A DNA stretch of 64,000 nucleotides from Anaerolineae bacterium (GCA_013178295.1 JABLWW010000007.1:62001-126000); one strand, 5' to 3'. Shown: positions 42,806 through 52,490, numbered from the stretch's first letter. Program-made: numbers and translations. The notes: a model not told the origin generated them from the sequence alone.

Positions 42806-42819
42806 CTGTCGAAGTAATG
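42806..42819. repeat. Inverted 14-bp element, right copy
   Basis: CTGTCGAAGTAATG is the exact reverse complement of 27315-27328. It lies 40 bases inside attR, where integrase arm sites would be expected. Confidence 0.45.
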
Positions 42820-42858
42820 AGTATGTTTTTGCCAGACAACCGCGTCCTTCAGCCGTTC

Positions 42859-42909
42859 TCCCTTACACGGATGGGGTCGTAGGTTCGAGTCCTATACCGC
42901 CCATTTTAC
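42859..42909 (+). repeat. attR: second copy of the 51-bp att repeat
   Basis: Identical to the tRNA-Val 3' half at 27260-27310. The 5' half of the tRNA is absent here, so it is a boundary copy only. The region 42735-42858 before it holds no gene. Confidence 0.95.
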
Positions 42910-42911
42910 GT

Positions 42912-43847
42912 TTAAAACCAGTTACGCCTGGCAAATATCGCAATGACAAGAACAGAAATGAGAGCAATCATACCTGTAACAATCAGGTATGACGTCTCCT
43001 GTTCAAACAGCGTGGGAAAATCCACATTCATCCCAAAGAAGCTGGTAACAATGGTGGGGATACTCAGCACCACAGTAATCGAAGCCAGAAACTTCATCAC
43101 AAAGTTCAGGTTGTTTGAAATAATTGAAGCAAAAGCATCCATCATGGAACTGAGAATGTTGCTGGAGATATTGCTCATCTCAATAGCCTGCCGGTTCTCA
43201 GTAATCACATCTTCCAGCAAATCCTCATCTTCCGGATACATGCGAAATAGCTGGCTGCGCTGCAAACGCTCAAGCATCAATTCATTTGACTTGAGCGCAG
43301 TGGTGAAATAGACAAGACTTTTCTGGTGCTTTAAAAGCTCCAGCATTTCACGGTTTTGCATTGAAAGCTGTAACTTATCTTCCAATATATCTACCGCCTT
43401 GTTGATCTCCCGCAAGTAAGTAAGATACTTGGTTGCCGTACTGAGCAGAATCTGCAAAAGAAAACGATTGTGCTTGGCAGTCGAAAGTCCCCTGATTCTG
43501 CCAGAAGCAAGCTCACGGAGAATATCATTCTCCCAACGGCACACTGTGATGATATAGTCTTCCGTCAAAATAATCCCCAAGGGGATCGTAACATAGGGTA
43601 CATCCATCTTTGCCCCCTGATAATATGGGATGCGTAGCAGAATAAACAATGTACCCTCATCATCCCGCTCACTACGCGCCAGCTCATCAATATCCAATGG
43701 GTAGGTAATAAAGTCTTGCGGAAAACCCAAATCGGCAAGCTGCTCAATCTCATTGGTTGTCGGATCAAAAACATTGACCCAGCAACCCTTTGTAAGACCC
43801 TCCAGTCGCTTGAGGCCTGTTTCATCATTTTTGTAGTATGTGATCAT
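42912..43847 (-). CDS. corA: CorA-family Mg2+/Co2+ transporter
   Basis: 311 residues. The large cytoplasmic N-terminal domain and long helix (KALKSNELMLERLQRSQLF) are followed by two membrane helices at the C-terminus. The selectivity motif GMN is in SFFGMNVDF. The start at 43847 has GGAGGT five bases ahead (TTG at 43850 is less likely). The stop codon lies two bases beyond attR, so the prophage inserted without harming the gene. Confidence 0.94.
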   Translation of the reverse strand: MITYYKNDETGLKRLEGLTKGCWVNVFDPTTNEIEQLADLGFPQDFITYPLDIDELARSERDDEGTLFILLRIPYYQGAKMDVPYVTIPLGIILTEDYIITVCRWENDILRELASGRIRGLSTAKHNRFLLQILLSTATKYLTYLREINKAVDILEDKLQLSMQNREMLELLKHQKSLVYFTTALKSNELMLERLQRSQLFRMYPEDEDLLEDVITENRQAIEMSNISSNILSSMMDAFASIISNNLNFVMKFLASITVVLSIPTIVTSFFGMNVDFPTLFEQETSYLIVTGMIALISVLVIAIFARRNWF

Positions 43848-43995
43848 CAATCACCTCCAGCGAAAGATTGCGCAGAATTTCTTCACGCACAGCATTCAAA
43901 CAAAGACATTCACTTGCCGTTATAATATAAGCGCGTGCCCAAAGACTCAGATCGCCCCGACATTATAATCCAAATGCATCTTTCCGGAGGAAATA

Positions 43996-45276
43996 ATGGA
44001 AAAGTTTATCATCGAAGGCAGCATACCATTATCGGGGGAAGTTACGCCTTCTGGCAACAAAAATGCAGCCTTACCGCTGCTCTCTGCCTGCCTGCTGACC
44101 GACCAACCTATTACCCTACACAATGTGCCCGCCATTCTCGACGTGCGCGCCATGCGTTCCCTCTTGGAAAGTTTGGGGGTGGAATTTACAGATATTGACG
44201 AACATACCTGGCGCATACAGGCGAAACAGGTTCGCCCAACCGATCTCGACCCTGACCTATGCCGCGCGATACGTGCCTCTATCCTCCTCGCCGGGCCAAT
44301 GACCGCTCGCTGCAAAGAGCTGCGTCTGTATCCCCCCGGCGGGGACGTGATCGGCAGACGCCGCGTCGATACGCACCTTCTGGCACTGCGACAGCTTGGT
44401 GCTGACATCACCTACGACCGTTCATTTATCTTCAAAGCTAAGACCCTGAAAGGCGCTAACATCCTGCTGGATGAAGCCAGTGTTACCGCAACCGAAAATG
44501 CTATCATGGCAGCTGTTACTGCTCAGGGAGACTCGACCATCCGCAATGCAGCCTCCGAACCGCACATCCAGGAACTATGTCACTTTCTCAACCTTCTTGG
44601 TGCAAATATCGAAAATATTGGCTCAAACACCCTGCACATTCGCGGCGTGCCAAAACTCAAGGGTGGAGAATTCACCATTGGGCCTGACTACCTCGAAGTA
44701 GTTAGCTTTATTGGCGCAGCAGTTGTAACCCACGGTTCTATCAGAATCCGTAACGCTGGAATACAATATTTGGACATGATTCGTCTGGTTCTTGGAAGGC
44801 TAGGGGTGGTATGGGAAATGGATGGTGAAGATATTATCGTGCCTGCCACACAGCCACTTGAAATTGAGCCTGATCTCGGAGACATCATCCCCGAAATCAG
44901 CGTCATGCCATGGCCTGCCTTTCCAACCGACCTGATGAGTATCGCTATCGTCATCGCAACACAATCCAAAGGCACCGTCCTCTTCCACGACTGGATGTAT
45001 CCCAGCCGCATGTTCTTCACCGATAAACTGGTGGGAATGGGTGCCAGAATTGTGCTGTGCGACCCGCACCGCTGTATTGTGCAGGGTCCCAGCAAACTTT
45101 ATGGCGAGAAAATGGAAAGTCCTGATATCCGCGCTGGCATGGCTCTGCTGCTGGCGGCGCTTTCTGCTAAAGGGCAGTCAACCATCCGCAATATCGGGCA
45201 AATAGATCGCGGCTATGAAAAAGTGGACTTAAAACTTTCTGCACTCGGAGCAAAAATACAGCGTGTCTCCGGTTAA
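43996..45276 (+). CDS. murA: UDP-N-acetylglucosamine 1-carboxyvinyltransferase, Asp-type active site
   Basis: First committed step of peptidoglycan synthesis (enolpyruvyl transfer from PEP). 426 residues, normal length, with the start MEKFIIEGSIPLSG and GNKNAALPLL for substrate binding. The active-site loop reads YPPGGDVIGRRRVDTHL: Asp117 (codon at 44344) stands where most MurA have the catalytic Cys. Asp here, as in Mycobacterium and Chlamydia, keeps activity but prevents covalent inhibition by fosfomycin. GGAGGA lies ahead of the ATG. Confidence 0.95.
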   Translation: MEKFIIEGSIPLSGEVTPSGNKNAALPLLSACLLTDQPITLHNVPAILDVRAMRSLLESLGVEFTDIDEHTWRIQAKQVRPTDLDPDLCRAIRASILLAGPMTARCKELRLYPPGGDVIGRRRVDTHLLALRQLGADITYDRSFIFKAKTLKGANILLDEASVTATENAIMAAVTAQGDSTIRNAASEPHIQELCHFLNLLGANIENIGSNTLHIRGVPKLKGGEFTIGPDYLEVVSFIGAAVVTHGSIRIRNAGIQYLDMIRLVLGRLGVVWEMDGEDIIVPATQPLEIEPDLGDIIPEISVMPWPAFPTDLMSIAIVIATQSKGTVLFHDWMYPSRMFFTDKLVGMGARIVLCDPHRCIVQGPSKLYGEKMESPDIRAGMALLLAALSAKGQSTIRNIGQIDRGYEKVDLKLSALGAKIQRVSG

Positions 45277-45295
45277 ACCTCCAACGCCGTTTTTT

Positions 45296-45637
45296 TTACT
45301 CCTTGATCACATCCAAAAACTCAGTCAGGATTTCTCTTAACATCCCTTCTGGCAGGGCGCCCACTTGAGTGTGCGCCACTTTGCCCCGATAGAGAAATAG
45401 CATCGTTGGTATACCCTGAACCCCAAATTCCTGCGCCCATTTGGGGTTCTCGTCTGTATTGACCTTTGCAACCAGTAATTTGCCCGCGTATTCTTTCGCC
45501 ACCTTATCCAGAATTGGGGCAACCATTCGGCATGGGCCGCACCATGGCGCCCAAAAATCAACGATCACCGGTAACTCAGCATTTAAAACCACACTCTCAA
45601 ACTCAGCATCTGAAACATGTACAGGCGTATCGCTCAT
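45296..45637 (-). CDS. trxA: Thioredoxin
   Basis: 113 residues with the redox motif WCGPC (residues 31-35 within VDFWAPWCGPCR), the cis-Pro in GIPTMLFLYRG, and FGVQ ahead of it. Cytoplasmic disulphide reductant. The ATG at 45637 is preceded by AAGGAG. It is convergent with murA. Confidence 0.96.
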   Translation of the reverse strand: MSDTPVHVSDAEFESVVLNAELPVIVDFWAPWCGPCRMVAPILDKVAKEYAGKLLVAKVNTDENPKWAQEFGVQGIPTMLFLYRGKVAHTQVGALPEGMLREILTEFLDVIKE

Positions 45638-45731
45638 GATTTCTCCTTGAAAAATCTGTTTTGTCCAACGTTTCTCATTTTACACAATTTGCACCATTTT
45701 GCGGAAAATTGCCCACAGACACTCATGCATC

Positions 45732-46454
45732 TCATCCCTGTCGGCGTCGAAAGTCCACAAAACGATAACCCACCCCCCGCTCGGTCAGAATATATTTCGG
45801 ATTGGCAGGGTCCTTTTCCAATTTCTGACGCAAATAGTTGATATATAGACGTACATAATGCGGCTCGTCGCGGTATTCATAGCCCCACACCTTGGTCAGC
45901 AGTTGATCATAGGTCAGCACCCACCCCGCATTCTGAACCAAATGATATAACAGACGGTACTCCGTCGGGCGCAGTTTGACCAATTTCCCATCCAGCCAGA
46001 CCTCGCGCCTGCCAAAATCAATCTTCAACCTTTCATCCACCTCAACATAGTCCTTTGAGACTTCGCCTGCCGCCTCGGTACGTCTTAACACTGCACGCAC
46101 GCGGCTAACCAGCTCTCTTGGGCTGAACGGCTTGGTTACATAGTCATCCGCACCGAGTTCCAAACCTCTAACGCGATCATCTTCCTCCCCTTTTGCCGTC
46201 AGCATAATGACTGGCACCGAGCTGATTTCCCGCACCATACGCAAGACCTCAAAACCATCAATATCAGGCAGCATCACGTCCAGCAAAATCAGCGCTGGCA
46301 TTTCTTTGCGCAGGGCATCCATTGCCTGAACACCGCGATACGCCTCAACAACACGAAACCCGTCATGTTCCAAATTCAAACGAATAAAACGCGCCATGCG
46401 CTCTTCATCATCTACCACAAGAATAGTCTGATTGGCAAACTGATCCGTCGGCAT
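45732..46454 (-). CDS. OmpR/PhoB-family response regulator
   Basis: 240 residues. The receiver domain (about 9-123) has VVDDEERM, the phospho-Asp in [18 protein letters not shown] and the Lys in [11 protein letters not shown]. The winged-helix DNA-binding domain (about 140-235) has [17 protein letters not shown] and [13 protein letters not shown]. It follows a small hypothetical gene by two bases. No histidine kinase is adjacent, so it may answer one of the orphan kinases in the window. Confidence 0.94.
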   Translation of the reverse strand: MPTDQFANQTILVVDDEERMARFIRLNLEHDGFRVVEAYRGVQAMDALRKEMPALILLDVMLPDIDGFEVLRMVREISSVPVIMLTAKGEEDDRVRGLELGADDYVTKPFSPRELVSRVRAVLRRTEAAGEVSKDYVEVDERLKIDFGRREVWLDGKLVKLRPTEYRLLYHLVQNAGWVLTYDQLLTKVWGYEYRDEPHYVRLYINYLRQKLEKDPANPKYILTERGVGYRFVDFRRRQG

Positions 46455-46456
46455 TT

Positions 46457-46702
46457 TTACGTCTCCCGCACAAACGAAATGATTTCTTCCTCTTCCTCCT
46501 CCCCTGGAAGCACTTCTATAAAGTTAATCCTCGTGATCGGCCAGATAACCGTTGTAACACTCGAATCCAAATATGTAAGATCCTTGCCATCGCGCCGTCT
46601 CGGGTTTTTGACAACAATCAAACCATCCGCAGGAGAAGGAAGTTGATCCACCTCACCCAAAATGGGATCCTCGTTGTGTATATGAATAATTACAGAAATC
46701 AT
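46457..46702 (-). CDS. Small acidic hypothetical protein
   Basis: 81 residues ([40 protein letters not shown]), ending in a Glu-rich run ([11 protein letters not shown]). Probably an all-beta fold. Not recognised. Its stop lies two bases before the response regulator start, and the phosphatase gene is 46 bases upstream, so it likely belongs to the same signalling operon. Confidence 0.65.
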   Translation of the reverse strand: MISVIIHIHNEDPILGEVDQLPSPADGLIVVKNPRRRDGKDLTYLDSSVTTVIWPITRINFIEVLPGEEEEEEIISFVRET

Positions 46703-46748
46703 CGTCCAACCTCTTTAAAGACATCAATCTGCCATAACCGAAAAAGCC

Positions 46749-47633
46749 TTACAAGTATCGCACAAGAACCACACTGATATTATCCGGTCCACCAGCGCGA
46801 TTCGCCGCTTCAACCAGCCTGGAGCAGGCACGCGAGAGGTTTCCAGCCGACAAAACCACTTCTACAATCTCCTCCTGCGGCACCACCCCCCAAAGACCAT
46901 CACTACACAACAAAAGGTATCCGTTATCTGGAAAAACATGGGTATTAATGTCAGGCTTAATGGGTTCAAGCTGTCCAAGCGCCCGATAAAGAACGTTACG
47001 CTGGGGATGCACTGCCGCCTCTTCTTCGGTAATCTGTCCCAATTCAACCAACCGCCCCACCAAAGAGTGATCTTTAGTCAACAGTTCAACCTTCGCGTCA
47101 GGTTCTATAAAATACGCTCTGCTATCGCCTACATGCGCAAGCGTAACCTGATTGCCAATCACCACTGCCACCGTCAGTGTTGTGCCTCCGCCCGGTGCTT
47201 TGCGCAAGACGTTCTTCTGCGCTTCCTCTATCCCCATTTCAATGACCTCGTGGAGACTTTCTTCCTGCTCCACCGCCCTCAAACCCATCAAAGGCGGATA
47301 AAGACGGGCAACCAGATACTCCACCAATGCCCGCGTTGCCATGCCGCTTGCCACTTCCCCATGCTGATGCCCCCCCATGCCATCAGCAACAATGAAAATG
47401 CCAAAGGGTAGCTGCCGGTCGCCTTCGGCAATTACCGATGTCATTGCGAACAACGCATCCTCATTGTGATCGCGTAGCTTGCCCACTGACTGCGCACTAC
47501 CAGCTACAAGCTGTGGGGGAAGGTAAACAATGGTTTCATCTGCGCCCTCACCAGCCGCTGGACGTCTTATCCTTGCCTCTTCCTGTACAGGGTTAAGCGG
47601 CTTCTTGAAAAACTTATTAACAATATTTCCCAA
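46749..47633 (-). CDS. PP2C-type Ser/Thr protein phosphatase
   Basis: 294 residues. After a basic N-terminal tail (about 50 residues), the catalytic domain shows RDHNEDALF, the metal-binding VADGMGGHQHGEVAS, ALVEYL, AHVGDSRAYF, LLCSDGLWGV and GGPDNISVVLV. It probably reverses the action of the Ser/Thr kinase encoded directly upstream (43 bases away). Confidence 0.94.
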   Translation of the reverse strand: MGNIVNKFFKKPLNPVQEEARIRRPAAGEGADETIVYLPPQLVAGSAQSVGKLRDHNEDALFAMTSVIAEGDRQLPFGIFIVADGMGGHQHGEVASGMATRALVEYLVARLYPPLMGLRAVEQEESLHEVIEMGIEEAQKNVLRKAPGGGTTLTVAVVIGNQVTLAHVGDSRAYFIEPDAKVELLTKDHSLVGRLVELGQITEEEAAVHPQRNVLYRALGQLEPIKPDINTHVFPDNGYLLLCSDGLWGVVPQEEIVEVVLSAGNLSRACSRLVEAANRAGGPDNISVVLVRYL

Positions 47634-47676
47634 TCATCGCCTCCACAAAAAATCTTTGCCTCATACAGACAAATTA

Positions 47677-49560
47677 TCAATCCATTATCGCATACAAATA
47701 GTGATCGTGCGACCCAATATAGATGACATCATCGTGAACACAGGGCGCGCCGGTAATCGCCGCTGCTGAAGAAAATTTCCAGCGCATCTTGCCATTCCGG
47801 CAATCCAAACAGTAAAGATTTCCGTCCGCAGCCCCGCAATAGACAAACCCTTTACAAACCACTGGCGACCCGCTTACCTGATGACCAACACGGTATTTCC
47901 ATATTTCTCGCCCGTTCACATCCAGACAATAAATATACCCATCAGCCGACCCTATATAAATCTTCTTCTCAAAGCAACACGGCGAACTGACCGTACCTTT
48001 TTCCATACGGAAACGCCAAGTCACCCAGCCCGTTTTTACATCCAACGCATAGACCATCGCATCCAGCGAAGCAAAGTACACCATGCCACCTTCAATCGTC
48101 GGCGAGGATGTAACTCCCCTTTTGGCTTTAAAACGCCAGCGTATCTGACCGCGAAAATCAATGCAAAAAACATCTCCCGCCTCGCTGCCCACGACAATCA
48201 TTCCTTCCGCTAGGCAAGGAGTGGAGCGTATGGCGCTTCCAGCATCCACACGCCAGACAGGGCGCGTTGAGGCTGTATTAATAGCATACAGATACCCATC
48301 ATCAGAACCAATAAACAAATGCCCCTCTGCAAGGCGCGGGGTATTACGAACAGGCGCCCCAGTCTCATACAGCCAGGAAAGCTTCCCTGTTCGCAATGAA
48401 ACCGCATACACCCGGCGGTCTTCAGAGCCAAAATAGACATCGCTTTCCCAAACAACCGGTCTGCCTGCGATTCCCCCTTCGGATGCGTACTTCCACATCA
48501 AACTCCCATCGCGCGCATCCACAGCGTATAAACATCCATCATACGAACCCACATAAACCACCCCCTCGAAATAAAACGGTGAGCCTCTGATCTCGTCCTG
48601 ACAATCGAATCTCCAAAGCACCTTCTCTGCCCCTTCTCCTGCAACCGCCTGAGCATTGACTTTGAGAGAAATCTTGCTTCCAGAACCAAGCCCCGCCTTC
48701 ACGGCAATCAAAGCTTCCATCATCGCCTCAATGGACGGATAACGATCCGCCGCATTATATTGCAAGGCTTTAGAAATCACCCCTTCCAACTCTTCAGATA
48801 CCTGCGGGTTGTACTGCCGGACCGGGCGCTCAGCAAAGGTGAAAGGCGGCTGGCTACGCGGATCGACCCGTGTTAATAGGTGGTGCAATGTCGCCCCCAG
48901 CGCATACACATCCGCCTGCGGGGTGGCTTCACCCCGATATTGTTCGGGCGGAGAATATCCCTCTGTCCCTATCATCGTCCCCTTCTGCCCCGTGCGGAAA
49001 TTCTTTGCAATGCCAAAATCCACCAGTACCACATGCCCCTCGCGATTAATCATCACGTTCGAGGGTTTCATATCACGAAAAATAATCGGCTCCGGCTGAT
49101 GCGCATGCAGGTAGCGCAAAACATCACACAGCTCTATTCCCCAATCAACCACCTTCTCAACCGGGAAAAAGCCTTCCTCTTCATCCAGCATCAACTCCAG
49201 GTCTTCACCATCTATATATTCCAGCACAAGGTACGAACGCTCATCATAGGTAAAATAGTCAAATATTTTTGGAATGGAAGGATGTGTTAGCGTAGCGAGA
49301 ATATGCGCTTCCCTTTCAAAGTTTTCGACAATTGTTCTACGTACCAACGGGTCAACAGCCAGATTGAGCATCTCCTTAACCGCCACAAGTTTCTCCACAT
49401 TAGGAAAGTGCATATCCCGCGCGCAATACACCGCCCCCATCCCACCCATGCCAATAACCTCCTGTATTGCATAACGATTAACCAGGACAAAACCGGGGGG
49501 GAGTCTTCGAGTAGCCTTATCAACAGAACCCGTGCTTAGCGGCACGCTCTCAATGCTCAA
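47677..49560 (-). CDS. Ser/Thr protein kinase fused to a PQQ-type beta propeller
   Basis: 627 residues. The kinase domain (about 28-290) has the glycine loop GMGGMGAVY, the Lys in VAVKEML, the catalytic IIFRDMKPSNV (His of HRD replaced by Phe, as in related bacterial kinases), and DFGIAKNF. From about 315 to the end run seven or so repeats of about 40 residues, each with a W.F/W.Y...G.V..SP pattern, forming a propeller. No membrane helix separates the parts, so the propeller is probably cytoplasmic. It is paired with the PP2C gene. Confidence 0.92.
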   Translation of the reverse strand: MSIESVPLSTGSVDKATRRLPPGFVLVNRYAIQEVIGMGGMGAVYCARDMHFPNVEKLVAVKEMLNLAVDPLVRRTIVENFEREAHILATLTHPSIPKIFDYFTYDERSYLVLEYIDGEDLELMLDEEEGFFPVEKVVDWGIELCDVLRYLHAHQPEPIIFRDMKPSNVMINREGHVVLVDFGIAKNFRTGQKGTMIGTEGYSPPEQYRGEATPQADVYALGATLHHLLTRVDPRSQPPFTFAERPVRQYNPQVSEELEGVISKALQYNAADRYPSIEAMMEALIAVKAGLGSGSKISLKVNAQAVAGEGAEKVLWRFDCQDEIRGSPFYFEGVVYVGSYDGCLYAVDARDGSLMWKYASEGGIAGRPVVWESDVYFGSEDRRVYAVSLRTGKLSWLYETGAPVRNTPRLAEGHLFIGSDDGYLYAINTASTRPVWRVDAGSAIRSTPCLAEGMIVVGSEAGDVFCIDFRGQIRWRFKAKRGVTSSPTIEGGMVYFASLDAMVYALDVKTGWVTWRFRMEKGTVSSPCCFEKKIYIGSADGYIYCLDVNGREIWKYRVGHQVSGSPVVCKGFVYCGAADGNLYCLDCRNGKMRWKFSSAAAITGAPCVHDDVIYIGSHDHYLYAIMD

Positions 49561-49742
49561 ATCATACCTCTATGTTAAACCTTGATGCCACCACATTAAA
49601 TTATAAGCTCAAACACCTGTTTTGCAACCTTTCTCCTCTATCGCTTGATCGTTACCAAACATTATACAACCCAACTGGACTCAAACCGCCGAATGAAGTA
49701 GAATCACGCACATACTTCTGCTTTCCAAAAGGAGATCCGGGA

Positions 49743-50834
49743 ATGCAACGTTCCAAAGTGGCAATTTTGCGCACAAAACCAGAAACCGTGCTAGAAGATT
49801 ATCAGCGGCTGTGTGATCTTGCAGGGATCAAAGAAGCACTTGACCCGAAAGCTACAACCATTCTCAAAGACAATATCAGCTGGCATCTGCTGTACCCCAG
49901 CTCCAACACAACACCCTGGCAACTAGAAGGTACTATCCAGGCTTTGTTAAAAAATGGTTTCAACGACCTTGTAGATGTCCACAACAAAACCGTCGTAACA
50001 ATTGCCGACCTGGGAGACCGCTACAATAAATTCGGTCCAATTCTGGAAAAATATGGAATACCCAAAAAGTATAATTTCCTCCCCCAGGATATGACCTGGA
50101 TCAACTACAAACCCAAGGCAAAAATGGCTGTCTTGGACATGATCTTTCCAGATGGAATCTACATTCCCGATTACTTCATTGGCAAAAACATCGTGCATTT
50201 ACCCACTGTCAAGACCCATAGCTACACGGTCACCACTGGTGCAATGAAAAATGCCTTTGGGGGATTGCTAAACACAAACCGCCACTATACACATACCTGG
50301 ATTCATGATACGCTGGTGGATCTGCTGGCGATCCAGAAAGAAATTCACACCGGCATATTTGCCACGATGGACGGCACCACAGCCGGTAGCGGGCCTGGAC
50401 CACGGACATTGCTGCCACACCAAAAGGACGTCATTCTGGCATCCAGCGACCAGGTGGCGATTGACGCCGTCGCTGCATCTATCATGGGTTTTGACCCAAT
50501 GAAGATACAATACATTGCCCACGCCACAGAACGGGGGCTAGGCGAAGGAAACCCCAAAAATATAGAAATTGTTGGCATGCCCGAAATTGCCAACGAGCGT
50601 TGGAATTTCAAAGTAGGTGTCAATCTTGGCACAGGAACGGGTATGCTACTCTGGCGTTCTCCCCTGAGAATATTTCAAAAACTATTATTCCGCACCCCCT
50701 TGGTTAACCTCTTCATCTTCGCCAGCGAATATTATCACGATCATTTCTGGTACCCACAGAACGGCGTAAAAGTAGTGCAAAAATGGAAGCGCGAAAGCCC
50801 ATGGGGGCAACTGTTTGAAAAATACCCGGGTTGA
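49743..50834 (+). CDS. DUF362 family protein
   Basis: 363 residues from the ATG at 49743, where AGGAG lies ahead. An upstream in-frame ATG at 49572 would add 57 residues unlike the family. It shows the DUF362 pattern: a KVAILRTKPETV start, HLPTVKTHSYTVTTGAMKNAFGG, then SSDQVAIDAVAASIMG. No Fe-S Cys set is present. The function of this family is unclear, with some members linked to cofactor or redox reactions. Confidence 0.85.
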   Translation: MQRSKVAILRTKPETVLEDYQRLCDLAGIKEALDPKATTILKDNISWHLLYPSSNTTPWQLEGTIQALLKNGFNDLVDVHNKTVVTIADLGDRYNKFGPILEKYGIPKKYNFLPQDMTWINYKPKAKMAVLDMIFPDGIYIPDYFIGKNIVHLPTVKTHSYTVTTGAMKNAFGGLLNTNRHYTHTWIHDTLVDLLAIQKEIHTGIFATMDGTTAGSGPGPRTLLPHQKDVILASSDQVAIDAVAASIMGFDPMKIQYIAHATERGLGEGNPKNIEIVGMPEIANERWNFKVGVNLGTGTGMLLWRSPLRIFQKLLFRTPLVNLFIFASEYYHDHFWYPQNGVKVVQKWKRESPWGQLFEKYPG

Positions 50835-50837
50835 GCA

Positions 50838-51320
50838 CTACTGCGGATAAGCAGTTATCACCAGGAAATCCTCAACCGCCCACCCCGAGCGTCCAGCGTC
50901 ATTTGGCGATACAAGATACCACCACGTATACCCATCCGCCAGGGCAGCCCCATCCATCACCTGGAATACTTCCCCCTCCGAACCCAGAAATTTGGGGCGG
51001 TTTCCAACCCCTGGTGCCGACCTCAGGCGCAGCCCCTCACCGCCGGTGCCATAAACCTTGACAAAGACACCTTTTGCAATACTGCTCGGTGTTGAAGTAG
51101 GCAATGGAGCGGTAGCAGAAACAACCGGTACAGGTGTTGGAGCATCAGTGGGCATAAAAACCAACGTAATCACCGCAGTTGGAAATGTAGCGCGCCCGTC
51201 CTGATAGGGAGCACTAAGCCAGGCAACAAACACCAAAAATAAGCACAAAACCACAGCAATTGCTACGGCCCCCAAAATGACCCAGCGATTGATCCGTGCG
51301 CTTAACCAAGAACGCCACAT
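50838..51320 (-). CDS. Membrane-anchored SH3-domain protein
   Basis: 160 residues. A cytoplasmic basic start, one membrane helix (about 13-36), a Thr/Pro-rich linker (TDAPTPVPVVSATAPLPTST), and a C-terminal bacterial SH3 domain (about 85-157: LRLRSAPGVG, WWYLVSPNDAGRSGWAVEDFL). Such domains often bind cell-wall peptides. Convergent with the DUF362 gene, ten bases downstream of the antiporter gene. Confidence 0.82.
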   Translation of the reverse strand: MWRSWLSARINRWVILGAVAIAVVLCLFLVFVAWLSAPYQDGRATFPTAVITLVFMPTDAPTPVPVVSATAPLPTSTPSSIAKGVFVKVYGTGGEGLRLRSAPGVGNRPKFLGSEGEVFQVMDGAALADGYTWWYLVSPNDAGRSGWAVEDFLVITAYPQ

Positions 51321-51330
51321 AACACTCTAC

Positions 51331-52422
51331 CTAAGCCGGCATCAAGAAAAAGGCTAACCCCAGAATGGCATACACTGCTAACAACGCTGCGCCTTCCAGC
51401 CAGTTTGATTCGCCGTCCGAAGAAACCAACACCGTAATCAAAACACCTGCCCCAATGGCAATCAACTCAAACTGGTTAAAAATCAACGTCAGCGGATGCC
51501 CCATCAAAAGACTAATAAAAACAAGGAACGGCGCAACCAGAAGAGCAACTTGCAGACTGGACGAAATGGCAATCTCAACGCTCAAATCCATCTGATTCCG
51601 CCTTGCCACTGTTACAGCCACCAGATGCTCGGCAGCATTGCCCACAATAGGTATCAAGATAATACCAAGAAAGAACTCGGAAAGGCCAAAATCTGCCACC
51701 ACCACTTCGACAGCGCCCACCAGCATCTCGCTCAACCAGACAATGCCTGCCGTTGAAAGCGTCAGGATGACAAGCGCCGTCATCAGTGACCAACGCGGCT
51801 TCTCATGCGCCTCTACAGATGGGTGCGTGATTGGGCTTGGCAGCACCTTCAGGCTATAAATCAATCCCAACGCGTACAGCAGAATCATCACAACGGCAAC
51901 GCCCAGACTGAGCGCCTCAACCCGCATACTCCCCTCCAATCCAATCGAATGGCTGAACAAAGAAGGGATAACCAACGCCAGTGTTGCAAGCGTCAGCAAT
52001 ATGGCATGATTGGTTGCCTGTTTTTTGTCAAAATGCTGCACCCCATTTTTCAACCCACCCAAGAGCATCGAAAAACCAAGTACCAGCAAGATGTTCCCCA
52101 AAATAGAACCCGTGATAGACGCCTTGACTAATTCCAAAAGCCCCGCCCGCACCGCTACAAGCGTGATAATCAATTCGGCGGCGTTCCCCAGCGTTGCGTT
52201 AAGTAGCCCGCCAATCTTTGGGCCAGTATAAGCTGCCAGCGTCTCCGTCGCGCTGCCAATATATCCTGCTAGCGGCACCACCCCCGCCGCCGAGAAGGCA
52301 AAAACCCAAATCTCCCCCCAATGCCCCAAATGCGCCCACAAGGCAAGCGGTAACGCAAGCAGCAACACCTTCATAGGGTCAGCGCTAAAAAACTGGAGAA
52401 CCTTCGACTTTTTATTCACCAC
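51331..52422 (-). CDS. Ca2+/H+ antiporter (CAX family)
   Basis: 363 residues with about 11 membrane helices. The two inverted alpha repeats with conserved acidic residues are [20 protein letters not shown] and [16 protein letters not shown]. The family exports Ca2+ in exchange for protons. It heads a two-gene unit with the SH3 protein. Confidence 0.93.
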   Translation of the reverse strand: MVNKKSKVLQFFSADPMKVLLLALPLALWAHLGHWGEIWVFAFSAAGVVPLAGYIGSATETLAAYTGPKIGGLLNATLGNAAELIITLVAVRAGLLELVKASITGSILGNILLVLGFSMLLGGLKNGVQHFDKKQATNHAILLTLATLALVIPSLFSHSIGLEGSMRVEALSLGVAVVMILLYALGLIYSLKVLPSPITHPSVEAHEKPRWSLMTALVILTLSTAGIVWLSEMLVGAVEVVVADFGLSEFFLGIILIPIVGNAAEHLVAVTVARRNQMDLSVEIAISSSLQVALLVAPFLVFISLLMGHPLTLIFNQFELIAIGAGVLITVLVSSDGESNWLEGAALLAVYAILGLAFFLMPA

Positions 52423-52490
52423 TAGCTCCTCACATTCTCATGAACAAATGTCAATTATACTAAAACTACGCATCTGCGATAGCTTTGGTA

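Larger units (their letters stand above)
27260..42909. mobile_element. Remnant, composite prophage integrated in tRNA-Val
   Basis: A 15.6-kb element between two 51-bp att repeats. The integrase is at the left end on the plus strand, and about 18 structural genes are on the minus strand. It holds two scaffold/capsid sets, connector genes, tail tube, tail chaperone, tape measure and an incomplete distal tail gene. Terminase, portal, prohead protease, repressor, replication genes and endolysin are missing. It is therefore defective for its own growth unless helped. The doubled head genes and chimeric capsid point to recombination between two tandem prophages. Confidence 0.9.

Noticed and set aside
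42859-42909. Second tRNA-Val gene
   Set aside because: Only the 3' half is present. The 5' half and D arm are missing, so it is the attR copy.
49572-49742. Longer N-terminus for the DUF362 protein
   Set aside because: The added 57 residues do not resemble the family, and a better ribosome site precedes the ATG at 49743.
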